Origin: Euborellia annulipes
Lineage: Eukaryota; Arthropoda; Insecta; Dermaptera; Anisolabididae
NCBI GenBank assembly: GCA_023213315.1
Contig: JAKCPI010004482.1
Coordinates: 1 to 64,000 of the forward strand
Reading direction: 5' to 3'
Length of the DNA: 64,000 bases
The first letter of the stretch is position 1; each line of letters begins with the position of its first letter. The notes under the pieces were generated by a model. That model was not told the DNA's origin, did not search any database, and saw only the letters and a program-made list of their open reading frames with translations. The position numbers and the translations under genes were made by a program. Shown piece by piece: positions 33,001 to 42,824 of this stretch.

Positions 33001-33693
33001 AAAAGAGCATAAAATAATCCGAATAAATTTAAAATTCCATCAAAAATTTGTTTAAAACCAAATCGCCGAGAATTATTTATTTATAACACATTAGAATTGA
33101 ATTTAGTAGATTGATCAGACTAATTGATAAAGACTAAATTGGATTAGAGAGGCCTTGGCACACTATTCAATCGTATTTTGATTGTTATTTTATCCTTGCT
33201 AAATGGAGACCGGTCAGACGAAATGCTCATTGTAATATCAAAGAGAACCAACTCCCCCCCCCCACCTCTGCAAAGAGATCTCAGATTTAATTTTAATCAG
33301 AGTTTAGCAAGTGGAAGAGATTAGTGCTTTTGTATCAGTCAAAATAATATCATATTGCATGGAGTGTGTTTATATTTGCAGGACATTATAAAATCAAATG
33401 TAAATTTACAAGAGAGATTCTAGAATTGTAGGTCTCTGAAAATGCCCAGGAGTTTGTATTATATTATTTACCAACCGCTGACATCTCGATTTAATATTTA
33501 GTTTTCCTAAATAAGAAACTGACAGACATATTTCTTAATTTTCCTTTAATGGCCTAGACATCGGAACATTTTTTTTTTCTCGGAGATCAGACACCAAGCG
33601 GTTATATTCTGTAGTAGTCTATATAGTAATAGAATAGATATATAGATAAGAGCAAGTAAAAAAATACCATCTAGGTGGAAAGACCAAATTTCT
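33001..33693. other. No gene recognised
   Basis: AT-rich; a decayed TH-like end may lie at about 33630-33660. Confidence 0.45.
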
Positions 33694-33906
33694 GGCTCAA
33701 ACAGGGGTGAATTAAAGGGGGGCGGAGGGGGCGAATTGAAAAAGTTTTAAAAACTAGTCATCTAAAGAAATTATGATTTTTATTGAAGAATTTGTTTCGT
33801 TGATGATGTTGACAATTAATAATCACAGCTTGCAGCTACTCTCATCGGACCAAGGTGTAGTTAGGTTATTTAGGGAAAATTAAATTTTTTTTTATTATAT
33901 CTTTTT

Positions 33907-33965
33907 CAGGTCAAGTGGATTGCAATCTTCACTTTCGGAAACGTTTATCCATCTTCAGGACCTAT
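33907..33965 (-). ncRNA. Hammerhead ribozyme motif with full three stems (HR7 left)
   Basis: On minus: 6-bp stem I TAGGTC/GACCTG, core CTGAAGA, extra T, stem II GGA.A/T.TCC (one mismatch), GAAA, 4-bp stem III AGTG/CACT capped by the self-complementary GATTGCAATC, H17 = T. The extended stem III should favour cleavage as a monomer. The right copy (34195-34253) has U4 changed to G. Confidence 0.75.
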
Positions 33966-34194
33966 ATTCAAACATTTTATTACAATATTATGTTCACCTT
34001 TCATACTTTTTATAATTAAAAAAAAAATTCTTTTTTAAAACAATTAGATTATACGGTAAGACATTTGTTATAAGGAATATGCAATATGTACATTTCATAT
34101 AGTTAAAACTTTTCAAAATCGACAAACATATATTTTTAAAAAATTATAAAAAGTATGAAAGGTGAACATAATATTGTAATGAAATGTTTGATTA

Positions 34195-34253
34195 TAGGTC
34201 CGGAAGATTGATAAAACGTTTCCGAAAGTGAAGATTGCAATCCACTTGACCTG
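34195..34253 (+). ncRNA. Hammerhead relic (HR7 right)
   Basis: All stems are recognisable but the core reads CGGAAGA (U4 lost), so inactivity is expected. Confidence 0.55.
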
Positions 34254-34482
34254 AAAAAGATATAATAATAAAAAAGTTAAAATTATAAAAAAATTTTAAT
34301 TTTCCCCTAAATAACCTAATTACACCTTGGTCCGATGGGAGTATACTATAGCTACAAGCTGTGATTATTATGATTTTTAGTCTAAAATATATTTTTATAA
34401 TATTTTAAACTCTCAATTCAAGTCACAAATCATCTTAACATATTAATTAGAAGATATTATTAAAAAAATTTTCATCCCCCCT

Positions 34483-34726
34483 AGCTTATTTTCACGCCCC
34501 AGAGGGTGTCTAACTTAAATATAAAATTTCAACCTCCTAGCTCAATTCCTTCCTTCATGCTTTAAATTGAACCCAGACACACAGACAGACCATGTCGCGA
34601 AAACCCCTTTTTTGGATTCAGGGGGCCTCAAAACGTGTATGTATATCCATCAAAATCTCGACATCGAATTTTTGACTTGAATCCAATACTTTCTCTCTAT
34701 ATATATTAACATACATATAGAAAGTA
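34483..34726 (+). repeat. TH repeat, distal half
   Basis: From AGCTTATTTTCACGCCCC to the AT-hairpin end, which has lost its GGTAAG segment. Confidence 0.8.
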
Positions 34727-34742
34727 AAAAAAAGCTCTTGTT

Positions 34743-34828
34743 AAACTAAAAGCACATTAAAATTAATTATTCATATTAATATCTAGGTCTATAAGAAATA
34801 AATAATTAATTTTAATGTGCTTTTAGTC
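34743..34828. repeat. Hairpin, ~28-bp perfect arms
   Basis: AACTAAAAGCACATTAAAAT at the left pairs with ATTTTAATGTGCTTTTAGT at the right around a ~28-base spacer. Confidence 0.65.
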
Positions 34829-34903
34829 ACACCTTTATTGCAGGTATCGTTTTAAATAAATTAATAGTCACAACTAAAAAAAAATATTTTTTTGTTTTTT
34901 ACC

Positions 34904-35039
34904 AAGGTTTTTGGGGTTAAAAAAAGAATGTTAATTCTAAGAGGGGGGGGGCGATGTACCCGGGGTGAGTTGTTCACTTTTAGATAGACACACACACAAG
35001 GCACGAGAAATGCGTCCAGCCAGCGCCTTCAACTCGACT
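34904..35039 (-). promoter_or_regulatory. Promoter-like module with initiator; possible first exon
   Basis: On minus, TCTCGTTCAGTCGAG contains a TCAGT-type arthropod initiator (A at 35039). A TATAG lies 38 bases upstream, a little far for a TATA box. Downstream DNA is GC-richer (AAGGCGCTGGCTGGACGC), and a possible splice donor CTTG/GTAAAA lies at 34904. The identical 15-mer starts the module at 57805, whose flanks are also related. It lies inside the 3-kb hAT. Transcription is inferred only. Confidence 0.35.
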
Positions 35040-35859
35040 GAACGAGATGCATTTCTTTCTTATTTCTTCTCTCTATAAAAAAGAATCCAAATAAAAACAC
35101 TCATTTTATTAAAAGATAAAAAAATACTTTTTACTATCAACTAATATTATTCAGAGATAAAAAAAAAAAAAAAATAATAGAAAATGATTAAAAATATTCT
35201 CAGTTCTTACTTTAATATTTCTACCCCTGTTCAAACCAACTCTAATCAACCCCCTTAATAAATAAATTCTAAACGTTATTTCTTTAGATTTTTTCTATAT
35301 TTAGGCTCAGGTGAAAGCTAGATGTCTTGAATAAAATTAAATTTTTTAATCCCTTGAAAAATAAAATAAAACCTCCCTATAAATAATTAATCTCGTTCCA
35401 ATCAATGACCTCGAGGCAAATGTATTCATTATTTAGAAGATTTGAATGCTTAATACAAATAAATTCACGCATTTTATTGTATTAGTGAGAACTCAGATTT
35501 GAATATTTTTGGAACGACTTTTAGCACAACAAAAATTTTTATACAATCCAATTTCTTAACGAATTTTTTCAATCAATTTTAATAGGCTTACAATTAATAT
35601 TTATTTAAAAAAAAAAAAAACTCTGACTCGTGGTTCAGAGAGAAAAAAATGTGTTTCAATTGATTTGGTTACCAAACAACCTGCGGTTGATGAGCAAAGA
35701 TAAAAATAATTAAAATAAAATGCTCCATTAGTGAATTGGCTCAAACCCTTCTTGCTCTGTCCTTGACAAGAAAACAGATATAAAATAATAATAACCGAAG
35801 TTGTTCAATTGATGTTTATACTTGATTAGAAAGGGGATAAATAATTGAATGATAATTAC

Positions 35860-36037
35860 CTGGTGATGATGATTTCGAGAGAGTTTGATGATCAAGAGAG
35901 AGAGCGAGTTGGTGCTGTGGCGTCGCGTCGCGTCGCCTGCCTGTCTACTACGACTGCAGGCAGGCTGCTGGCCCAGGCGGCGACCGTCGCCGCTCTCTCT
36001 GGAGTGGGGGGAGCCGGCCAGCGCCGCCAACAATGCT
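35860..36037 (-). other. GC-rich exon-like block
   Basis: The most GC-rich stretch in the window. On minus it is bounded by an acceptor-like TTTTATTCGCAG and a good donor CACCAG/GTAATTATC at 35860. It contains a GCGTC triplication and an inverted GCCTGCCTG/CAGGCAGGC. Two frames are partly open, but no protein family is recognisable. It could be a 5' exon, a captured host fragment or hAT cargo. Confidence 0.3.
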
Positions 36038-36183
36038 CTGCGAATAAAACAAGATCTAAAATTAGATTGGCCTTTTTATTATTGAAAATAATATAACATT
36101 TATTTTTTTTTAAAGAAAAAAAATATTATTTAAGCTAATTAAAGATATGAAAAGTGAAGTGATCTCAATGATTCTCAACCTTT

Positions 36184-36328
36184 TTAATTTCTCTTAAACT
36201 AATATATATACAGAAAGTATTGCATTCATGTCAAAAAATATCTCAAGACCGAAATATTTGATTTTTAAGTTAAGCTTATAAATAAAGTACTACTCTATAT
36301 ATTAACATATATAGGTAAGAGAAAGTAA
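36184..36328 (-). repeat. TH relic, internally deleted
   Basis: Both AT-hairpin-like ends with a small piece of the body between them. Confidence 0.6.
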
Positions 36329-36603
36329 AAAACAAACAAACACTAAATGGCCTCAGTAGCTAAAAATGCAAAATTAAAAAAAAAAAAAAATTTTATAATA
36401 AGAAATTTAAAAAGTCGGTCATAAAAGTCGCTTTTTACAAAAAAAAGTCTCTGAGAGGCAAAAAAGCTCCAAAAAAGTCGCGAAAGTCTTTTTTTAAAAT
36501 CTCAAAAAACGATACTTTTTGTGAGATTAGTGAAGATATCCAAGAAAATGTGGAAAAGACTAAAAATCGACAAAAGTCGAAAGACTTTTTTTCCGCTCAA
36601 TAA

Positions 36604-36690
36604 TTTTAATTGAATTTGTTACAAATCAATTTAAATAAATAGGGAAGGAGTCTAAATAGCCATAGATGCCAAAAAAGTCCTTAAATAAAT
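36604..36690 (+). repeat. SINE-C tail fragment
   Basis: TAAATAGGGAAGGAGTCTAA, a decayed GGCC-block and AGATGCCAAAAAAG match the 3' part of SINE-C (55191-55364). Confidence 0.5.
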
Positions 36691-36845
36691 AAAAAAAAAA
36701 AAAAAAAAATTCGCCCTCCCCTCCGACAAAATTGCATCAATCCGCCCCTGGGCTCAAATATATCAAAAATTTAAGAATTCATGTTATAAAGTATCAAAAA
36801 AGAAAAAAAAAATAGGCCCCTTTGCTAAAGAGTTACAGCCAGTGG

Positions 36846-37064
36846 CGTTTTTGTTTATAAGCTTCGAGTTACGTGACAGGAGAGTACCTAATTTTTAATA
36901 TAAAAAATTTCAACTTTCTAAACCTTCCATTTTGAGTTATTTCTTTCACACACAGACAGGACTCAGGGTGGTTCCCTTAAAACGTGTATTTTCATCAAAA
37001 TCCCGACATCAAATTTTTGACATGAATCCAATACTTTCTCTTCCTCTTATCTAAGAGAAAGTAA
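36846..37064 (+). repeat. TH repeat, distal half, diverged
   Basis: Retains AAAATCCCGACATC and ACATGAATCCAATACTTTCT; ends TAAGAGAAAGTA. Confidence 0.75.
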
Positions 37065-37524
37065 AAATTTTATTCCATTTATTTCTTATTTCAAAACAAA
37101 AGAAAATAAAATATTTCCAAATGTTGTCGTTGTTTAGTTAAGTTGCATTAAGAGCAGAGACAAAAAAAATTAATTAAAAAAAAAAATAAATAAAAAATTC
37201 CTGGCCAAACGAAAATATAACTAGCAATGAAAAAAAAAAGGTTCAAGAGTCGTCGGTTGTACCCCGGGAGAATTAATTTGAAATTCAATCAGAGACCTCA
37301 ACTTTCTAATTGCTTCGAAATTGGAAATAAACTAGGAGGGGGAGCAAAAAAATAAATAAATAAATAAATAAAATATGGAAATTTGTTTAGATTTTGACAT
37401 TCAATTCTTTTTACTTTTTTTTTCTTGTTTGATAGAAAAAATCTTTTAGAGATTAAAGAAAAAGGTGGAATCAATGATTGAATAATCAAAAAAAAAAGGG
37501 AGCTGAATTTTTTAACTTTTTTTT
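37065..37524. other. No gene recognised
   Basis: A/T homopolymers and an ATAA repeat at 37351-37372; nothing else supported. Confidence 0.5.
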
Positions 37525-37668
37525 ACATTTTTTTTTTTTTTTTAACACTCACACATTTGGTTTCCAAATGGCTTAAATAAAATCATCGGACTGCCTGGGG
37601 TCCGAACCCGCGAATTTTGGTATACGAGGTTAGCACGGTAACCCCTAAACCAAGCCCCGAGGGCTTTC
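37525..37668 (-). mobile_element. SINE-A, inverted, internally deleted
   Basis: Poly-T and AACACTCACAC join directly to TTTGGTTTCCAAATGGC, then the tRNA-like head. The central tail is missing. Confidence 0.75.
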
Positions 37669-38038
37669 ATTGTTTTGATCTAGCCTACGATAAAATGATA
37701 CAAAAATTAATCAATTCTCTTTTAAGGAAAATAAGAACTATTGATAGTTTGGTTTTTTTTAATGCACAAAAGCGAAAAGGAATAAAATAGAGATTTTTTT
37801 CTGTCGACAAATATATAATTTCTGGCAGAATGGTACATTAGAATTCTTATTCTAAATGTACTTTAAAAGAAACTAGACTATTATATGGAATTTTTCAATG
37901 CATACACAACTCACTCATGTAATGGCGTTTGGCTTTATACATTAATAAATAAATAAATAATTAAATTCATAAGAGATTATTATTGGGACATCGAGCTATA
38001 ATTTTTTTAATGACTTATTAAAAAATTATCGTAATTAA

Positions 38039-38499
38039 TGAAAAGGGTGAATAAATAGATCCAGAGCTAGTATTCAGGCAAATTTATTCGTATTATATCC
38101 CTCCGCTATAGGCCAACGTTTCGGAGCTCAAACGGCTCCTACTTCAGGACCTTAATATTAACAATTAAAAGTACATCTTGTTGTTACATATATATTTTAT
38201 AAGGATATTAGTATATTAACAAACTCACCATGCGGTGTCAAGAAAATTGAGGGCGAATTATTTTCTTGACACCGCATGGTGAGTTTGTTATTATACTAAT
38301 ATCCTTATAAATTATATATGTAACAACAAGATGTACTTTTAATTGTTAATATTAAGGTCCTGAAGAAGGAGCCGTTTGAGCTCCGAAACGTTGGCCTATA
38401 GCGGAGGGATATAATCCGAATAAATTTGCCTGAATACTAGCTCTGGATCTATTTATTCATCCTTTTCAATAATATCCACCAGGCTGCCCCTATCTTCAT
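38039..38499. mobile_element. HR element 8: near-perfect inverted hammerhead pair
   Basis: Exact 11-bp TSD ATCGTAATTAA (38028-38038 and 38500-38510). Arms of ~200 bp are nearly identical around a ~12-bp spacer. A ~31-bp tail lies at the right (CCACCAGGCTGCCCCTATCT), shared with HR element 3. The left motif has A9 changed to T; the right, in the tail-bearing arm, is intact. Confidence 0.9.
38355..38397 (+). ncRNA. Hammerhead ribozyme motif, core intact (HR8 right)
   Basis: Stem I AGGTC/GGCCT, core CTGAAGA, extra A, perfect stem II GGAGC/GCTCC, GAAA, zero-loop stem III AC/GT, H17 = T. Confidence 0.75.
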
Positions 38500-38965
38500 A
38501 TCGTAATTAACTTTTTTGTTATCAAGCAAAAAACCTTCTGTCCCAATAATCTTTAATTTTTTTTTAAATTTAAAAATGAATTTATTGTTATTATTAATCA
38601 CATATTAATTAAGAAATTTTTAAAATAAGCTTAGATGATTTATTTAAAAAAATCAACTGTCAAATTAGTTCAGCATTCTTGCAATAGATGGCAGGCTAGT
38701 CTTACAGATGATATAGTATTAGCCTATATCTGGCCTATATTTATATATTTTTATGCTTTATAAAAGATGCATAATATATAATAACATTTATTGTCAAAAG
38801 ATCAATGAAAATCAACCAAATGCATTAAATATTATTAGCTGCCATTCTGACATCTCTTGGCAAATTGTTTGAATTACTTGATTTTTTGGGCATACTTTTT
38901 ATGACACATACGCCATCTTATCGGGAAAAACATGCGTAACACCTTCGCCCCCGTGCCCCCTTAAC

Positions 38966-39472
38966 AACGGTACACGCTTTTTATGCTGATATTACTCCGC
39001 AAGAAAAATATGAAACCAATAATATTTTATAATAATAGAGAGAGAGAGAGAGGTAGGAAATTAAAATTTCATCTCGAATATACATAGAAGGTTTGGGCAC
39101 TTGGTTGGATGCCTTTCATTCTCCCATTAAGAAGAACAATATTAATTCGCAATTGTATGTATGTATGTATGTATGTACACATAAATACAAATCCGCCATA
39201 TTGTAGTCAAAATGAAATCTCTTGTTAGCGAATATGTATTCAATTAATTTATGCATAATGAAAATTCATATTTGTTGGCATGTTGAAAGTCGATCTAATT
39301 TGTTTTGCCCAAACTAAAAGGGGATGAGATTTAATAATAAATCGAGAGTTGAAATTATTCGTTTGTGTAAATATTAGGTACAAATTGTAACTATGTAATT
39401 TTCATTAAATATATATATATATATAAGCTATATATAATATTGCGATTGCAATCTATGTTGGAATTTTTAACG
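38966..39472. other. No gene recognised
   Basis: GA repeat (about 39038-39051), ATGT repeat (39157-39176) and TA repeat (39408-39425). Confidence 0.5.
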
Positions 39473-40149
39473 GATGGAGCGTGAAAATAAGCTTTTGAGC
39501 AAAAATTACTAGTAGGCCTACTTTATAGATGGGCTTTTTCAGTTTTTTTCTTTTTTTTCGATTTTGATATAAAATTCAAAAATCAATTATTTTTTAGATA
39601 CTCTTTAAAATGTATATTCTCATTTTGCCATTGAAATCTTGTGAAGCACACTTTGCTCTTGTACTTCATAGGAAAAATCGTTGCTATGCAGTGGCGTAGC
39701 GAGGGGGGAGCAAGGGGGGTCATCATGCCCCGGGCGCTACTCACAAAGGGGCGCCAAATGGTCTGCAAAACACAAAATTGCTGGATAATTTTTATTTTTA
39801 TTATAATTGATTTCTGGAAAATAGATTTTAAATTTAGTGCTAGTGTAATATAATAATTTTGTATATTTTACATATAATATTATATGGTTTTCGAATGGGG
39901 GGGGCGCTAAAAGTTGTGCCCCGGGCGCGAGTTAAGCTCACTACGCCACTGTTGCTATGATAACAAAATAATTTTTATATTTTCCCATGTTTATAAATTT
40001 TGAATCTTGAATACAAATGTACCGTACTGTAAATACCTAAATATATGTCGACACAAAAAATCTGGTGTCACTAGCACAGAACAGAACTTTTTCTTACTGC
40101 AGTTAAGAGAAAATTGTGTGCTGTGCGACCAGCCACACTAGATTTTTTT
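39473..40149 (-). mobile_element. TH repeat with hAT MITE inside
   Basis: Lacks the AT-hairpin end but runs to the CTGGTGTCACT...CACACTAGAT hairpin. Confidence 0.85.
39689..39951. mobile_element. hAT-type MITE
   Basis: 263 bp with ends CAGTGGCGTAGCGAG and CTCACTACGCCACTG and an exact 8-bp TSD TTGCTATG (39681-39688 and 39952-39959). Subterminal CCCCGGGCGC is also inverted. Confidence 0.9.
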
Positions 40150-40332
40150 TCAACTTTCTTAAAATTCTTATTTAAATTTAGTTGAGATGTTTTTTAAAAT
40201 GTATATTTTCATTTTGACCCAAAATTTTTTTTTTTTTTTTATTTATTTATTGGCTGTCGGCCAGTAGCCATCCCGCCATTCTCGTTTTTTTTTTTTTTTT
40301 TTTTTTTTTACAATCTCTTTACAATAAAATAG

Positions 40333-40449
40333 TTACAATAATATAAAATACATAATAGAAAACACAGTAATATAAAATACATGATAGGAAATACAGTAAT
40401 ATAAAATACATAGTAGAAAATACAGTGATATAAAATACATAATAGGGAA
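40333..40449. repeat. 29-bp minisatellite, ~4 units
   Basis: Unit of the form AGTAATATAAAATACATGAT plus AGGAAATAC, repeated with a few substitutions. Confidence 0.75.
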
Positions 40450-41625
40450 CCCAAAAATTTATCAAGTATTCTATAGAAAAAAAAAATTAGAAGGTGCCAA
40501 AATATACAATCCTACCAGAACTTTCTATTTTCTTTTGTTTTTTTAGTCTTTTCGGCATCTTAGAGTAGACCGAAAGTGACCAGAAGAAAAATGTGTATCC
40601 CTGGTGTGAGCGTGTGTATCCCTGTGTGTCCCTCAAGGTTCTCTATGCAGACCTGCTGCGGGGGTGTGTATCCGTCATTCATTTTTAATAATTTTTACTC
40701 GGGTCAATTACTAGTATTGATAAAATAAATTTATTAGATTTGTTGATGGTTCATATTTAAAGCCAAACGTCATCTTTCTTTTACAACTTTTATATTAGGA
40801 TTATCAATTTAATTTACATACACGCAGGGGGTTGGCGAGACGGTTGACCTTTTAGTAAGGACTTTGAAATTTTATAAATGTATTTTCCTTGAGCCAAATC
40901 GCCTCAGATCATTGAGTCCCCCGCTAAGAAAAACAATGAGTTGTTTAATTCCTCTCTCTCTCTCTCTCTCTCTCTTTTTCAAATGCTAAGAGTGGCGCCA
41001 GTATTAATAATAGTTTAGAAATTAAAAAGACTAAAAAAAAAGGTGTAGCATTTTACTCTAGATGAAATTTTTCTAATAATAGTTTGAAATAAGAGAATTG
41101 TTTTTTCTCTCTCTCTCTCTTTGTAACTTTAATAAACACAAACGCCACCAGACTCACATAGGAAAAAAAAGGAAAGGAGAGAAAAATATTAAATAGAAGA
41201 AAACAAAAAAAAAAAAGGGGTTGAGATATGTAATTGAATTATGACTGTTAGACAAGAGAGTGTCGAGGAGAGGGGGAGAAAAAAAAAACCTGGGCAGAAA
41301 TTTCCCTAGAGACATTTTTATTATTCGCAATAAGTGGGAAGGAAGGAAGGAAGAAGGAGAGAGCAACAAACGAGAATGAGCTGAAAAAGGACAGGAGAGG
41401 AGAGGAGAGAGAGAGAGAGAATTGGCTAGGCTCAGGGGAGGAGAAATCAAGTTTGCAACACCCGCAAACGAATTTGATTTTTTCATGCCTCTGAGAATAA
41501 CGTTAACATCTATCTGAAAAATAAATAATAATAATAAAAAAAAAGCCGCCGCCATAAAGTGTTTAGTTAGAGCGCATATTGTGGTGGGAATTTATTCTAA
41601 TAATTCAATTATTTATATTAAGGAG
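40450..41625. other. No gene recognised
   Basis: CT and GA microsatellites (40954-40976, 41399-41420). A 133-codon minus-strand ORF (41154-41555) is low-complexity. Confidence 0.5.
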
Positions 41626-41842
41626 GAACGGGAGGGAAATGGTTACGCATGTTTTTCTCGATAAGATGGCGTTGTATGTCATAAAAAGTATGCCCAAAAA
41701 ATCAAAAAATTTGCCAAGAGATGTCAGAATGGTAGCTAATAATATTTAATGCATTTGGTTGATTTTCATTGATCTTTTAACAATAAATACTTTATAAATG
41801 TTATTATATATTATGTATCTTTTATAAAAGCATAAAAATATA

Positions 41843-42199
41843 CTCAGGAATTTGCAGTGACTTTGCAGCCAGGAGATTAAATAAAAAAAATCTTTTATTT
41901 AATTTTTTATTCGCCGACGTTTCGGTCGCCAATCGCGACCTTCATCAGGGCAAATATTGTCAAATATACACGATCTTAGCTATCTCAATAGTCATTGCAA
42001 TTAAATACAATATCCCTTTAATTTGTTATGTACAAAAATATTCACTCTAACTTGCTGTTCGGAGGTCTCTTATTCAAATGACACACCGAACTCCTACGTC
42101 GGCGAATAAAAAATTAAATAAAAGATTTTTTTATTTAATCTCCTGGCTGCAAAGTCACTGCAAATTCCTGAGTAAATCTTCACAGCCATAAAACATCAA
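41843..42199. mobile_element. HR element 9: inverted pair, one arm cut at the ribozyme
   Basis: Exact 12-bp TSD CATAAAAATATA (41831-41842 and 42200-42211). Arms share CTCAGGAATTTGCAGTGACT and TCGCCGACGT. A 27-bp tail lies at the right. The right arm's homology begins at ACGTC, i.e. within five bases of the cleavage point, so it lacks the ribozyme core. Confidence 0.85.
41909..41955 (-). ncRNA. Hammerhead ribozyme motif, core intact (HR9 left)
   Basis: On minus: 7-bp stem I ATTTGCC/GGCGAAT (one G-T), core CTGATGA, extra A, 6-bp stem II GGTCGC/GCGACC with a 5-nt loop, GAAA, zero-loop stem III AC/GT, H17 = C. The best-paired example with a minimal stem III. Confidence 0.8.
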
Positions 42200-42654
42200 C
42201 ATAAAAATATATAAATATAGGCTAATAAGCAATCGGCTGTTAGACTAGCCTGCCATCTATTGCAAGAATGCTGAACTAATTTGACAGTTGAATTTTAAAT
42301 AAATCATCTAAGCTAATTTTAAAAATTTCTTAATTAATATGTGATTAATAATAACAATAAATTCATTTTTAAATTTAAAAAAAATTAAAGAATATTGGGA
42401 CAGATTGTTTTTTTGTATTTGCTTGATAACAAAAAAATTAATTACGATAATTTTTTAATAAGTCATTAAAAAAATTATAGCTCGATGTCCCAATAATCTC
42501 TTAAGAATTTAATTCATTTAAAAAAAACGCATTGAAAAATTCCTTATAATAGTCAAGTTTTTTTTTTTTTTTTTAGACGTCGCTCCTGAACCCTCTTAAT
42601 AGAAACAGCGAGAGCGTATCATATTTGAAGGAAGCCCTACAGCAAGTGGACGAA

Positions 42655-42812
42655 ACATTGTTTGGGGTCAAATAAAGTTTTGTTTTGACTTTTAATTGAA
42701 CCTATTGATCCGAATCCTATTGAATATTTGAATGAAATTCAGGAGGTTTACACTAAAATATTCGTGTCGAATTTTGTGTTGCAGCTATTCGTGCAAAAGG
42801 AATAAAATAATT
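42655..42812 (+). pseudogene. Tc1-type transposase C-terminal relic
   Basis: A short readable stretch gives DPNPIEYL, then, in a shifted frame, VAAIRAKGIK before a stop. This resembles the usual Tc1 ending (DLNPIE...; ...I.AKGG.TKY). Too short and frameshifted to be sure. Confidence 0.4.
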
Positions 42813-42824
42813 TTATAACAAATT

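Larger units (their letters stand above)
33783..34366. mobile_element. HR element 7: inverted hammerhead pair
   Basis: Exact 13-bp TSD ATTATGATTTTTA (33770-33782 and 34367-34379). Arms ~200 bp share CATCGGACCAAGGTGTA and TTCAGGTCAAGTGGATTGCA; spacer ~120 bp. A ~35-bp tail lies at the left only. Confidence 0.9.
33702..36750. mobile_element. Large hAT-type element (3 kb) with captured or nested cargo
   Basis: Ends CAGGGGTGAATT and AATCCGCCCCTG (imperfect inverted repeats) plus GC-rich subterminal blocks (GGGGCGAATT / AATTCGCCCTCCC). The exact 8-bp TSD GGCTCAAA lies at 33694-33701 and 36751-36758. Inside are HR element 7, two TH fragments, a hairpin, a promoter-like module and a GC-rich exon-like block. 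No transposase. Confidence 0.75.
37855..38965 (-). mobile_element. Family C element, copy 1, with HR element 8 inside
   Basis: Inverted copy of the ~600-bp sequence at 59313-59911 (shared blocks GCCATCTTATCGGGAAAAAC, GCAATAGATGGCAGGCTAGT, TGGGACATCGAGCTATAAT). The distal end is altered. No coding capacity. GGAGCGA-type ends are weakly inverted; superfamily unknown. Confidence 0.75.
41626..42596 (+). mobile_element. Family C element, copy 2, with HR element 9 inside
   Basis: Starts ACGGGAGGGAAATGGTTACG and ends AGACGTCGCTCCTGAACCC. Continuous with copy 3 once the insertion is removed. Confidence 0.8.

Noticed and set aside
40333..40449. CRISPR array
   Set aside because: Units are contiguous 29-bp tandem repeats without unique spacers, in a eukaryotic context.
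41154..41555. 133-codon minus-strand ORF rich in Leu, Ser and Phe
   Set aside because: It reads through GA/CT low-complexity DNA; the apparent membrane-like segments come from poly-pyrimidine tracts.
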